Source of the DNA: Bin5 sp965200685
GTDB taxonomy: Bacteria; Chloroflexota; Anaerolineae; Caldilineales; Caldilineaceae
Length of the DNA stretch: 64,000 nucleotides
Assembly (NCBI GenBank): GCA_965200685.1
Contig: OZ241379.1
Span: 2,356,001-2,420,000, forward strand
Direction: 5' to 3'
Shown here: positions 34,855 to 44,084 of the stretch, piece after piece
Layout of the letters: each line of letters opens with the position of its first letter
Numbering within the stretch: position 1 is the stretch's first letter
Program-made: the position numbers and the translations under genes
Notes under the pieces: generated by a model
What the model saw: the letters and a program-made list of their open reading frames with translations, nothing else
The model's database searches: none
Told to the model about the DNA's origin: nothing

Positions 34855-35013
34855 GGCCACCCTCCACCACCGTGATTTCCTCATCGGTCAATCCATACAG
34901 GTTATAACACAACCGGTCTATCTTCGCTTCCAACTCGCTGGTATCCGCTGACAGGCGCGGCATCTTTGGCGTGCAGGATACGCTACCAGCCGCATGAACG
35001 GATATTGCTCAGT
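34757..35013 (-). pseudogene. C-terminal remnants of type IIG restriction-modification genes
   Basis: Two gene tails are fused here. The first (34757 to about 34857) is the duplicated end of the neighbouring RM gene. The second (about 34858-34975) reads LEAKIDRLCYNLYGLTDEEI, which is the characteristic end of another type IIG/Eco57I-like enzyme. An adjoining piece (RILHAKDAAP) lies in a different frame, showing a frameshift. No catalytic motifs remain. This DNA fills most of the 367-bp gap between the two FRG-TPR genes. Confidence 0.75.
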
Positions 35014-35064
35014 GGCTTTGGGCCGGATCACTCGTCCTCATTGGGGCGCGTCAAGGTTGCGTAG
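35014..35064. repeat. duplication flank, copy B
   Basis: 51 bp matching 32720-32771, at the 3' end of the second FRG-TPR gene. The pair marks one boundary of the tandem duplication. Confidence 0.85.
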
Positions 35065-36798
35065 CATTTGATCCATCAATGCAGCAAGGCTCTTATTGCC
35101 AACCTGTTGCGCCAAGGCGCGTGTAATCTCGAAATCCCGCCGCGCCTCATCCGGTCGATTGAGCGTAAGATTTGCATTGCCCCGATTGAGGTAGGCTTCG
35201 GCATAATCTAAATTTAGTCGGATGGCTTCATTATAGTCTGCGATGGCGTCCTGATGCTGATCAAGATAGTAGTTTTTAGTATTGCCGCGATTGAGATAGG
35301 CTTCGACATAATCTGGCTTTAGTCTGATAGCTTGGTCGTAGTCATTGATGGCGTCCTGATGTTGATCAAGACTGTTCTTGGCATTGCCGCGATTGAAGTA
35401 GGCATCGGCAAAATCTGGGTTCAGTCTGATAGATTCGTTGTAGTCTGCGATGGCATCCTGATATTGACCAAGACTGATATTGGCAAGGCCGCGATTGATA
35501 TAGGATCTGGCAAGATCCGGTTTTAGTCGGATGGCTTGGTCAAAGTCTGTGAAGGCTTCTTCATGCTCTCCAAGATCCCTCTTGGCATTGCCGCGATTGT
35601 TATAGGCTTCAACAGAATTTGGATTCAGCCTGATAGCTTGGTCGTAGTCATTGATGGCGTCTTCATGCTCTCCAAGACTGATCTTGGCATTGCCGCGATT
35701 GAAGTAGGTTTCGGCATAATCTGGTTTTAGTCGGATGGCTTGGTCATAGTCATTGATGGCGTCTACATGCTGACCAAGACTGTCCTTGGCAACGCCGCGA
35801 TTGTTATAGGCTACGGCAAGATCCGGTTTTAGTCGGATGGCTTGGTCATAGTCATTGATGGCGTCTACATGCTGACCAAGACTGTTCTTGGCATTGCCCC
35901 GATTGTTATAGGCTTCGACATAATCTGGCTTTAGTCGACTCGCTTTGTTGTATTGTTCAATAGCATTTTCAAAATCGTTAATCGCGTTGTATGCCACGCC
36001 ACAATTAAAATGAGCCGTTGCTTTTTCTCTCTCATCTTCTGATGCCAATTCAATTTGTTCTTGCCAGTAGCGAATAGAGCGTTTGACATCAAAGGTTTTG
36101 GTGGATGCGTTGGCTACAGCATAGCCTGGGAAGTCGGCAAATAATTTTTCTTCGTTGATGCCGTATATGGTCTCTAGTTGTGTAAGGATGTCGCTTTTGC
36201 TTCCTTTCCGAACAATAATCTTTTTCCACTTGTCCTGTGCAATCTCAGGGACGCCAAGAACAAAAACGGAGCTTTGCGCCGCCATGCGGTTATCGTGAGC
36301 TGAAGGCTCCCACGACCACAACGTATCCTTTGCATAGGTCGACTGTATGGTTTTGTCCCTCAGGTCTTCGCGCTTGCTTATCTCCTCTGTCTGGGAACGA
36401 TCCAAGACAGAGATCGCCCCATCTGTATCAAGGGATTCATGGCAGGCGAACCAGAGAGCCACCAATGGGTGACTGGTGAAATCTATCAGCCCGGTTGCTG
36501 CCCCTTGATGTTGTAGGTGCGCCAAAAGTTCTAGGTCTGAGATGGATTCATTAAAGCCGGGGGGAAGAAAACCACGCATCCTAGTTGTAGAGATGAGGAT
36601 ATCCAAGTAACCCACAAGGAGATGGCTTATCAGTTGGGTTTCAATCGCAGAATTTTTGGTTAGGCGTCGGGCAGCCGAACAATCAACCGGCCAGGTGGCA
36701 TTAGCCTGGCCGCGATAAAGGAAGACAGCATCCTTATGTTTAAGTTGTCCCAGTTGCTCGTGAAATTCAGCAATGCTGGTTATGACTGTTTCACTCAT
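35038..36798 (-). CDS. FRG-domain protein with about 9 TPR repeats (copy 2)
   Basis: 586 aa. The FRG domain has YRGQ (28-31) and LQHQGAATGLIDFTSHPLVA (about 95-115). From about residue 265 there are about nine TPR units close to those of copy 1 (for example NSLGQHVDAINDYDQAIRLK). One unit carries an extra residue (NTKNYYLDQH). The FRG halves are much more diverged than the TPR halves, so the TPR DNA may be homogenised by recombination. A good promoter (36846-36874) lies upstream but the ribosome site is weak. The function is unknown; the neighbouring RM gene suggests a defence role. Confidence 0.82.
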   Translation of the reverse strand: MSETVITSIAEFHEQLGQLKHKDAVFLYRGQANATWPVDCSAARRLTKNSAIETQLISHLLVGYLDILISTTRMRGFLPPGFNESISDLELLAHLQHQGAATGLIDFTSHPLVALWFACHESLDTDGAISVLDRSQTEEISKREDLRDKTIQSTYAKDTLWSWEPSAHDNRMAAQSSVFVLGVPEIAQDKWKKIIVRKGSKSDILTQLETIYGINEEKLFADFPGYAVANASTKTFDVKRSIRYWQEQIELASEDEREKATAHFNCGVAYNAINDFENAIEQYNKASRLKPDYVEAYNNRGNAKNSLGQHVDAINDYDQAIRLKPDLAVAYNNRGVAKDSLGQHVDAINDYDQAIRLKPDYAETYFNRGNAKISLGEHEDAINDYDQAIRLNPNSVEAYNNRGNAKRDLGEHEEAFTDFDQAIRLKPDLARSYINRGLANISLGQYQDAIADYNESIRLNPDFADAYFNRGNAKNSLDQHQDAINDYDQAIRLKPDYVEAYLNRGNTKNYYLDQHQDAIADYNEAIRLNLDYAEAYLNRGNANLTLNRPDEARRDFEITRALAQQVGNKSLAALMDQMLRNLDAPQ

Positions 36799-36845
36799 GC
36801 TTTGCCCACCACCGCCGTGATTTCTGCTTAATTACAAGAGCAATA

Positions 36846-36874
36846 AGCATATCATAAATATTGGTATCTGTCAA
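36846..36874 (-). promoter_or_regulatory. promoter of FRG-TPR copy 2
   Basis: On the minus strand TTGACA (36874-36869) and TATGCT (36851-36846) are separated by 17 bp, about 50 bp before the ATG at 36798. The -35 overlaps the start of the duplicated 98-bp segment and lies just after the RM stop codon. Confidence 0.6.
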
Positions 36875-36969
36875 CAATTCACCCCGCACTCCGTGCCCGC
36901 TGCTTGCGATTCTCTACCAGTTCCCGCACACCCTCATACACAGCATCCCGCTCCCCTGCTGTCAAGCCC
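36872..36969 (-). repeat. 98-bp segment shared with 34757-34854
   Basis: The parental copy of the duplicated segment, covering the last coding bases of the intact RM gene and 7 bp beyond its stop. Confidence 0.9.
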
Positions 36970-39900
36970 AGTACTTCAAACACCGCATCGTCGAGCATCC
37001 TACGCTGCGGCGATGGCGAGAGCACATCCCAATCTGTAGCTCTGAAAATGCCCTCGTCAAACTCCGGCAGCATCCCTGGCTCTACGATTGTCAGATTAGC
37101 AAGTTCGTAGGTTTGAATCTCTAAAACTCCTTGCCCGAAATTCGCTCGCCCGCTGATATTGAGCAGCAGTTGCAGAAAAGTTGAGTTCATCAAGGTACAA
37201 AGCTGTAATGGCGAGACAGTCTCTCCGTTCACTGTGAGGAAGTTATGAGTAAAAAGCACGCTATAGGAAGTGAAAAAAGTGCGAGCCGTTGTATCTACCA
37301 GTAGATTTACCGCCGTTTGCGATTGTTCTTTCGGTCCCAAGTCATACCACAACCTACGAGAAGCCACACTGCGTCGTGTATGGTAGCCTTGGGTTTCGCC
37401 CCATTGGATGTAGGCCAATGCCCCTGTACCTACTAGATTCTCTTTGTTTGTGTGGCACATAAAGAGTCTGTGCTGCAGTTGGGCGGGGTCTACGGCGATG
37501 CTGCGGGATTCCTGCGGGCTGGTCATGACCGGCTGCCGGAATTCCGGTTCTATATCCCATTCTTCAATCTTGTTCTTATCTAAGTAGAAGAAAGCGTTTG
37601 CCCCGGTCTTTATGCCAAATTTGACAGAGGCAATATCACCCAGTCGCACTAGCTTGTCGCTGCATTTGTCTAGGATAGTGTGATAGATATCCGGTGCGCG
37701 CAGGTATTTGCCGCCCCACTTGTCGCCATGATTTCCTGATGCCTTCTCTGCGCTCAGCAGTGTATGCTGATCTTTCACAATGGTGCGGCGGCGGTTGGCG
37801 TCAGCGATTGCTAGGTCAAATTCATCGCGTAGAGAGACGAAATCTGTAGGGGTATCGGCCTTGGCTGCGGTGTTCCTGATGACGCTGATGATGGTGTTGA
37901 TCTGTGCAGTAGAGAACTGTCGTTCCACCGCGCTTTCGTAGATGGCCTGAATGTGGCTGTTGAGCAAGAGATAGCGTTTGAGGGAGGAGCCGAACCCTAC
38001 GTCCAGCCAACTGTTGGAGCAGATGAAGATATTGACGCCTTGTGCGCGCAGCAATTGAAGGGCGCGTGCATAGAAGTAACAGTAGAGGTCGGAGCGGGGC
38101 GTAGTGGCGTCAGTGTAGAGCTGGGTCAAACTCGACTTGTTGGGGATGTCTTCTTGTCGGACATATGGGGGGTTGCCGATGACCACATCAAAGCCCTCGC
38201 GCACACCGAACATGTATGTAGGGTCGAACCAATCTGCGCTGGCGTTCTGGTCATAGGGGTCCCACTGCGCGATCTTGTCGGCATCAGCGGCCGGCATGTC
38301 GATCTTCTTCAACTCGGCTGCTAGGTCGTCCCGTAGCTCTTTATCCTTTTCCTTGCAAGCTAGTTTCTTGTGTCGGGTGGTGGCGTGGAAGTAACGCTCG
38401 CGGTTGGTGTTCAATTCCTGCTGCAGTTGGGTAACGCTATCGGATACTAAGGACATCTGCAGGTTGCCTAGGCCCAGCAGGGTATTGGCAGCGACAAAGC
38501 GGGTCTCTAGGTTGGGCAGGGGCTTGATGCCGTAGTTATCGCCATCTGGGTCGGGTTCCTGTTCAATGGCCAGGGAAATAAAGAAGCGCAGCTTGGCGAT
38601 CTGCGTGGCGATGGTCTGGATGTCCACGCCGAAGATGCTGTTTTGGATGAGATAGAGCTTGCGCCCGAAGTCAGAATCCCGGTAGCGTCCAAAGGTATCG
38701 CTGATTTCTGTCAGTTGTGCGGCCCGTGCTTGCTGGTCTTGGGTATCAAAGGCCAAGTCAGCCCGTTGCATAGCCAGGTCTTTTTGCACCTGTTCCCAGC
38801 GTGTGTTGTCCTGGTCCAGGCGACGCAGGGCCAGGGTGAGCTTATGTAGCACACCCATGGGGAAAGCCCCGGAGCCTACGGCTGGGTCGAGGACAGTGAG
38901 ATGGGCGATGGCGCGCACAATGCCCAGTCGTTCACGTTCCTCAAACAGTTCATCGGCATCATTGAAAGCATCTGCGTAGTCCAGTAGGTAGCGCAGGCGG
39001 TCCTGCCAGAACTCCATATCGCCATCCATGGGCTGACAGCGGGTCGCCAGGGTTGCGGTCAGGGCTTCGTCCACCATGAAATCAACCACTGGCCGGGGCG
39101 TGTAGTAGGAGCCGGTCTGCTTGCGCGCGGTGGAACGGGTTTCAGGATTGTAGGCGGCTAACAGGTTCTCAAAGACCTTGCCCAGCAGCTCTGGGTCCAG
39201 GGCCACTTCCTGCTCGGTGGGGGTGTTCTCCTCTACAGTGAACTTGTAGCGATTGAAGAGGGTGAGCAGGCCCTGGTCGTCAAAGAAGAGTCGATTGGGG
39301 ATGGAATAGTCCTTGCGCTGGTTGGGGTTGTCGCTGAAACAGTCGATACGATAGCCGCCCTGGTTGCTGGCTTCATAGCTGTCAAGGCAGTCGAACAGGC
39401 CGCCGTTGATGAAGGGTGTCTGTGCGAACAGCTTTAACAGGTTGTCCGGGTCCGCGATCTCATTCGCATAGCGGTAGCGGGAGGGGTCCCGGTGGGTAGT
39501 GTTGCTGGCCTTGCTGAAGCCGCGCCTGTTGATCTCAGTGTTGAGGGTAGCGAAGAACAGGTTCTGCAGAATGGCGCGGTAGTAGGAATCACCCTCGGCC
39601 CGGTCATAGTCATGCAACAGGGGGTTGACGTTGGCTTCAACGAACAACTCCTCTGCAATCAGGCCCTTCTCTTTGATGAACCAGACAAACAGTAGGCGGG
39701 TGATAAGGCGGATGATGTGCTCTTCGGCTGGTAAGGTCTTGGCTTCCTTGGTGGGGAAGGTGGCCTCCTGGGTCGCGCGGCTGAACCAAGCGAACAGTCT
39801 GGAGTAGAACTGCCGGTTCAGGGCCTCAGTGTCCAGGGCATCCAGCCAGGCTGCCAACAGGCCGTCAAAATTGTACGGCTTGCCATTGGCGTTCATCCAG

Positions 39901-40475
39901 CGTAGACGCTTTTCTAGGGACAGATCTTGTAGGATATCCAGATGGGCCCTGTGCGGGTTGGTAGGGTCGATCTCCCGCACCAACGAGACGTTGCCCAACA
40001 CATCCCGGTCTGGGTGGTGTTTGTGCGCGCGGCGATGGACAAAGGCTAAGGTGAGCAGGTCGTCGGCTGTTTTGAAGAGAACGACAGTTGGGGCGGGGAA
40101 GCGTTTGTTGATGGCCCGGGTAAAGTTGGCGTATTGGCCACGTGGATAGTGTTTGCCCTTTAGGTCCACGGACATAAAGAGAAAACTCTGGGCCATGCCT
40201 TGATGATCGAAGGTAGTGGCGTCTAACAGTCTGCCTTGGGCCTGTGCTGCGTCTTGGATTTCATCGTTCGTCACCTGAAAGATGAGCTGCGCGGATGTGG
40301 CCTGTTGGGTAAACGTGTGCTCTGTGGCAGTATTTGGATGTGTGATAAAGTCGGCAACGCGGCCCGTCTGTCCGTCCAAGGTGCGGTTGCTGTGGTATCC
40401 TAGCGCGGCCAGCAGCTCGCGGCTGGCGTCTGTAAACGTGGCTGCCGCTATTCTCTTCAGTACCGGTCGGATCAT
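36879..40475 (-). CDS. type IIG (Eco57I-class) restriction-modification enzyme
   Basis: 1198 aa. One chain is expected to hold endonuclease, N6-adenine methylase and target recognition. Methylase motif I is VLDPAVGSGAF (Asp530) and motif IV is GNPPYVRQ (768-771). The approach helix KQTGSYYTPRPVVDFMVDEA precedes motif I. The C-terminal third (about 960-1170) looks like a target-recognition domain. The N-terminal 400 residues would contain the nuclease, but a PD-(D/E)xK site is not obvious to me. SAM is the expected cofactor. No separate HsdS is adjacent. The 3' end was copied to 34757-34854. Confidence 0.85.
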   Translation of the reverse strand: MIRPVLKRIAAATFTDASRELLAALGYHSNRTLDGQTGRVADFITHPNTATEHTFTQQATSAQLIFQVTNDEIQDAAQAQGRLLDATTFDHQGMAQSFLFMSVDLKGKHYPRGQYANFTRAINKRFPAPTVVLFKTADDLLTLAFVHRRAHKHHPDRDVLGNVSLVREIDPTNPHRAHLDILQDLSLEKRLRWMNANGKPYNFDGLLAAWLDALDTEALNRQFYSRLFAWFSRATQEATFPTKEAKTLPAEEHIIRLITRLLFVWFIKEKGLIAEELFVEANVNPLLHDYDRAEGDSYYRAILQNLFFATLNTEINRRGFSKASNTTHRDPSRYRYANEIADPDNLLKLFAQTPFINGGLFDCLDSYEASNQGGYRIDCFSDNPNQRKDYSIPNRLFFDDQGLLTLFNRYKFTVEENTPTEQEVALDPELLGKVFENLLAAYNPETRSTARKQTGSYYTPRPVVDFMVDEALTATLATRCQPMDGDMEFWQDRLRYLLDYADAFNDADELFEERERLGIVRAIAHLTVLDPAVGSGAFPMGVLHKLTLALRRLDQDNTRWEQVQKDLAMQRADLAFDTQDQQARAAQLTEISDTFGRYRDSDFGRKLYLIQNSIFGVDIQTIATQIAKLRFFISLAIEQEPDPDGDNYGIKPLPNLETRFVAANTLLGLGNLQMSLVSDSVTQLQQELNTNRERYFHATTRHKKLACKEKDKELRDDLAAELKKIDMPAADADKIAQWDPYDQNASADWFDPTYMFGVREGFDVVIGNPPYVRQEDIPNKSSLTQLYTDATTPRSDLYCYFYARALQLLRAQGVNIFICSNSWLDVGFGSSLKRYLLLNSHIQAIYESAVERQFSTAQINTIISVIRNTAAKADTPTDFVSLRDEFDLAIADANRRRTIVKDQHTLLSAEKASGNHGDKWGGKYLRAPDIYHTILDKCSDKLVRLGDIASVKFGIKTGANAFFYLDKNKIEEWDIEPEFRQPVMTSPQESRSIAVDPAQLQHRLFMCHTNKENLVGTGALAYIQWGETQGYHTRRSVASRRLWYDLGPKEQSQTAVNLLVDTTARTFFTSYSVLFTHNFLTVNGETVSPLQLCTLMNSTFLQLLLNISGRANFGQGVLEIQTYELANLTIVEPGMLPEFDEGIFRATDWDVLSPSPQRRMLDDAVFEVLGLTAGERDAVYEGVRELVENRKQRARSAG

Positions 40476-40595
40476 GGTAGGTAGTTTTCTAGCACTCAGT
40501 GACTATGTGGTCTGTCGTGTGGCTGGCCATTGGGGATTGAATCCAAAAAATCCTGAAGCAGACAAGAATTCTCTGACCGGCCAGAATCCATCCCA

Positions 40596-41516
40596 TCAAT
40601 CGTTAGTCTGGCACGTGGATTGCCAGGCTGTGGCCAGAGTTTCAATCTGCTTCGCATCCCAGCCACCAGTGGCAATCAGGATCCGATAGCGTAAGGCAAG
40701 GGTTTCGTCAGCCTGAAATGCGTACACTTCATCGAACATAAAGGCGAAACTGGCACAGGCATAAGGTGTCTGACGTACAAACCATTGGTTAGGATAGCGC
40801 AGATTCGACGGGTGGTCCAGAAATACAAGGGTTGAGGTATTGCCGGTACCGTCATGGTGGCCGATGTAGGCCAGCCAAGTTGCCTGCTGGCCCATGGCTT
40901 GCGGCCCATCATGCCCGGCGGATGTGATGACTTTGCCCTGATAAAAGGAGCGGGGCCCTCGCCAGAACAGGCCCCCATAGCCGGCCAAGGGACGGCCTGC
41001 GGTGGTCGGCGAGCCGATGTGTAGCACATCGCCTTTCACATTGTGCAGCTCGGTGGTGAAATCCAAAGCCCAGTAGCCGTCGTCTGGGTGCAGTACATTC
41101 ACGTCAATGCGCCGGGTCTCGTTGATCCAATGCTCACCGGCCTGGGTGATCCACGAAAGCTTTTCCATAGCCGAGAAGTTATTGCCATCTATTTTGATAG
41201 ATTCCCAGCTATCGTGGCGTTGGCTTCCGTTGTTCGGGAGTTGTACATATCCCTGGCCGTGTTGGTAGCTGCCCCCACCCCAAAAATTCTGGTCGTTCAA
41301 ATGGGCAATCGTCATCTGAATGCCTTTGTGCCACAGGTGGTCATAGGGACGGTAGTTGGTGATCAGATCAGCGCTCAGGGTGTGGATGGGATGGAAATAG
41401 GGTTTGGGCGATTCGGACTGGGGCATATCTGGTACGTAGATGTAGTGGAAAAGCGTTACATCTTCCCAACGTAGTTCGATTTCCGAATGTTTGGTATGGA
41501 TAAGCTGGAGAGACAT
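40596..41516 (-). CDS. DUF6807 (PmoA-like) family protein
   Basis: 306 aa, probably beta-rich and without a signal peptide. Segments such as FHPIHTLSADLITNYRPYDH, HLWHKGIQMTI and GGLFWRGPRSFYQGK match the DUF6807/methane-oxygenase PmoA-like family. Its members are often near sugar-oxidising genes in soil and sediment bacteria. The biochemical role is not known. AGGA before the ATG supports the start. It lies between the RM gene and gatB on the same strand, with a 120-bp gap on the promoter side of the RM gene that shows nothing recognisable. Confidence 0.72.
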   Translation of the reverse strand: MSLQLIHTKHSEIELRWEDVTLFHYIYVPDMPQSESPKPYFHPIHTLSADLITNYRPYDHLWHKGIQMTIAHLNDQNFWGGGSYQHGQGYVQLPNNGSQRHDSWESIKIDGNNFSAMEKLSWITQAGEHWINETRRIDVNVLHPDDGYWALDFTTELHNVKGDVLHIGSPTTAGRPLAGYGGLFWRGPRSFYQGKVITSAGHDGPQAMGQQATWLAYIGHHDGTGNTSTLVFLDHPSNLRYPNQWFVRQTPYACASFAFMFDEVYAFQADETLALRYRILIATGGWDAKQIETLATAWQSTCQTND

Positions 41517-41572
41517 AAAAAATCCTTACTCAGTTGGCAGTGGACAAGAACTGCGCGCCACGAACTTGATGT

Positions 41573-43048
41573 TTAGCCGTCATCTAGCATCTCTTGCAGG
41601 TGCTGCCGAGCGGCTTGCGGATCCGCTTTGCCTTTCGTTGCCCGCATCACCTGGCCCATAAAGAAGCCGAACAGTTTCTTCTCACCGTTCCGGTAGCGGG
41701 TCAATTCGTCTTGGTTGGCATTGAAGGCCGCCTGTACCGCTTCGTCAATGATGGATGTGTCGCTGACCATCGCCAGTTCTTCTCGTTCGACAATCGCTTG
41801 GGGGTCGTCGCCACTCCTGTACATTAACTCCAGCACTTTTTTGCCGCTGTTGAGGGTGATGGTCTTGGCATCGACTAGATGCAGAAGCGCGGCCAACTGC
41901 TGTGGCTGCACCTGTACATCTGCGATCTGACGCAAGTCCTGGCCCTGGCCATCGGCGTAGAGAAGACGGAACAGTTCACCGCTGATCCAATTGGCTATGC
42001 GCTGGGGTCTGTCGTCTTGCCTGCCATAGGCAGCCACCGCGGCCTCAAAATAGTCAGCCACCAACTTCTCTGCGCTGAGCGTGCGGGCATCTGCTTGGCG
42101 CAGCCCCCATTCCTGCCGATAGAACTGTTCTTTGGCGTCCGGCAGCTCTGGCAGGGTGTCGGCAATCTCCTCCACCCATTGGCGGCTGATATGCAGGGGC
42201 GGCAGGTCCGGTTCCGGGAAGTAACGGTAGTCTTCGCTGCTCTCCTTTGCGCGTTGCAAGACCGTGCATTGGCGGTTCTCATCCCACCCCATATTCACCT
42301 GTTTAATGACACCGCCACCCTGTAGTACGTCTGCTTGGCGTCTGGCTTCGTAGGCGATGGCGTTGCGGACTGCGCGCAGGCTGTTCAGGTTCTTCACTTC
42401 CACTTTAGTGCCGAATTCACCCCGATTGGCCTGCTTCTTGGTACGCACGCTGATGTTCGGCTCGCAGCGCAGCGCGCCCTCCTCCATATTGCCGCTATTG
42501 ACGCCTAGATAGCGCAAGATCGACCGCAGCTTTGTCAGGAATGCGTAGGCTTCCTCGGCACTGGCGATGTCCGCTTCGGTGACGATCTCCAGTAAGGGGA
42601 CCCCAGCCCGGTTCAAGTCTACCAGCGTATGCATGCCTGCATGGGTGTTCTTGCCTGTATCCTCCTCTAAATGTGCCCGGTGGATGCGGATGCGTTTCGT
42701 GCCTTGGTCGGGCAGCTCGATCTCTACCCAGCCGTTGCGGCAGAGAGGCAGTTCATATTGGGAGATTTGATAGCCTTTTGGCAGATCTGGGTAATGGTAG
42801 TTTTTGCGGGCAAAGACTGCGGTCTCAGCGATTTCGCAATTGAGGGCCAGCCCTGTGCGGACCGTGGCCTCTACCGCAGCCCGGTTGCTCACCGGTAGCG
42901 CGCCAGGCAGGCCCAGACAGACGGGGCAGGTGTGGGTGTTTGGCGGGTCTTTCTGGTAGGCAGTGCTGCAGCGACAGAACATCTTCGTCTGCGTCAGCAA
43001 TTGCGCGTGGACTTCCATCCCTACGACGACATTGTATTTCTGTTCCAA
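41573..43048 (-). CDS. gatB: Asp-tRNA(Asn)/Glu-tRNA(Gln) amidotransferase subunit B
   Basis: 491 aa from a TTG at 43048 preceded by AAGAG. The frame is open further to 43153, but that part contains the promoter, so the longer start is doubtful. GatB binds mischarged tRNA and activates it for transamidation with GatA and GatC. Segments VVGMEVHAQL, CPVCLGLPGALP with zinc-type cysteines and ARKNYHYPDLPKGYQISQYE are diagnostic. The C-terminal YqeY-like domain is present. Neither gatA nor gatC is in the window. Confidence 0.94.
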   Translation of the reverse strand: MEQKYNVVVGMEVHAQLLTQTKMFCRCSTAYQKDPPNTHTCPVCLGLPGALPVSNRAAVEATVRTGLALNCEIAETAVFARKNYHYPDLPKGYQISQYELPLCRNGWVEIELPDQGTKRIRIHRAHLEEDTGKNTHAGMHTLVDLNRAGVPLLEIVTEADIASAEEAYAFLTKLRSILRYLGVNSGNMEEGALRCEPNISVRTKKQANRGEFGTKVEVKNLNSLRAVRNAIAYEARRQADVLQGGGVIKQVNMGWDENRQCTVLQRAKESSEDYRYFPEPDLPPLHISRQWVEEIADTLPELPDAKEQFYRQEWGLRQADARTLSAEKLVADYFEAAVAAYGRQDDRPQRIANWISGELFRLLYADGQGQDLRQIADVQVQPQQLAALLHLVDAKTITLNSGKKVLELMYRSGDDPQAIVEREELAMVSDTSIIDEAVQAAFNANQDELTRYRNGEKKLFGFFMGQVMRATKGKADPQAARQHLQEMLDDG

Positions 43049-43110
43049 TTTCGTTGCTCTTTCTGTTATATGGCGGGCATGCGCGCCCCGAAACGTTTGA
43101 ATCGGCGCAT

Positions 43111-43139
43111 AGTATAGACGCGAAGATTGTGTAGGAAAA
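43111..43139 (-). promoter_or_regulatory. possible gatB promoter
   Basis: TATACT (43116-43111) with TTTTCC 17 bp upstream (43139-43134) on the minus strand, about 60 bp before the preferred TTG start. The -35 match is weak. Confidence 0.4.
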
Positions 43140-43210
43140 GATCTAAGCAGCAAGAATGCGTGAAGAGGACTGCGGCGCGCGAGAACACCTCACGTTTCTG
43201 TTAGCGATGT

Positions 43211-44038
43211 TTACAGACCGGGCACATAGCCTTGCCCCCACTGTTCCTGTCTCGGTTCGCGGAAATCGCCGCTCAGCGGCATGATCGCCAGCATGCCGCC
43301 ATCGATCACAAGCGTCTGTCCGATGATGTACCGATTCTGCGCGGAGGCTAGGAAGACGGCTAGCTGGGCGATGTCTTTCGGCGCGCCAATGAGACCGGCT
43401 GGGATGGTGCTGGCAGCTGCTTCCTGATCAAGATCTTCGCCGAGCACTTTGAGATGATTTTCTACCAGGACCCAGCCTGGCGCAATCGCGTTCACGCGTA
43501 TGCCCTTGGGGGCCAGCTCCAGTGCCAATACCCGTGTAAATCCCACGATCGCAGCTTTGGTACCGGCGTAGACCGTATGCTCTGTCATGCCAGCAAAGGC
43601 ATGGACCGAAGTCAGATTGATCACCGCGCCCTGCCCCTGCTCGATCATACTAGGTATGACGGATTGGGTCAGAAAGAACATACCCCGAATATTCACATGG
43701 AAGAGTGTGTCGAACTGCTCTGGCGTCACCTGTGCGAAGGGCTTGTTCATGGTGATGCCGGCATTGTTCACCAGCACATCAATCCCGCCCAAGAAAGCTA
43801 GAGCCTGCGCGGCCAACTCCCGAACCTGACCAATATCAGCTAGGTCTGCCTTGAAGGCATCGGCTTTTCCACCCGCGCGACGGATCTCAGCGACCGTGCT
43901 GCGGGCCCCTATCTCGCTGTGTGCGTAATGTAGGGCAACACAAGCACCTTCCTTGGCGAATTCCAATGCAATGCCCCGCCCAATGCCGGTGCCCGAACCG
44001 GTCACAAGCACATTTGTCCCTTCCATTTTTCGTGTCAT
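43211..44038 (-). CDS. short-chain dehydrogenase/reductase
   Basis: 275 aa, a classical SDR. The NAD(P)-binding motif TGSGTGIG is at 13-20, with NNAG near residue 91. The active-site Ser is in NLTSVHAF and Tyr/Lys are in YAGTKAA. Relatives include glucose 1-dehydrogenase-like and 3-oxoacyl reductase-like enzymes. At the end of a sugar operon a role in oxidising or epimerising a sugar or sugar alcohol is plausible but unproven. GGAG before the ATG supports the start. Confidence 0.88.
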   Translation of the reverse strand: MTRKMEGTNVLVTGSGTGIGRGIALEFAKEGACVALHYAHSEIGARSTVAEIRRAGGKADAFKADLADIGQVRELAAQALAFLGGIDVLVNNAGITMNKPFAQVTPEQFDTLFHVNIRGMFFLTQSVIPSMIEQGQGAVINLTSVHAFAGMTEHTVYAGTKAAIVGFTRVLALELAPKGIRVNAIAPGWVLVENHLKVLGEDLDQEAAASTIPAGLIGAPKDIAQLAVFLASAQNRYIIGQTLVIDGGMLAIMPLSGDFREPRQEQWGQGYVPGL

Positions 44039-44084
44039 CTCTTGGTCTCCTGAACTGCAGTGTACGAACGACTAGCCGTTGCCC

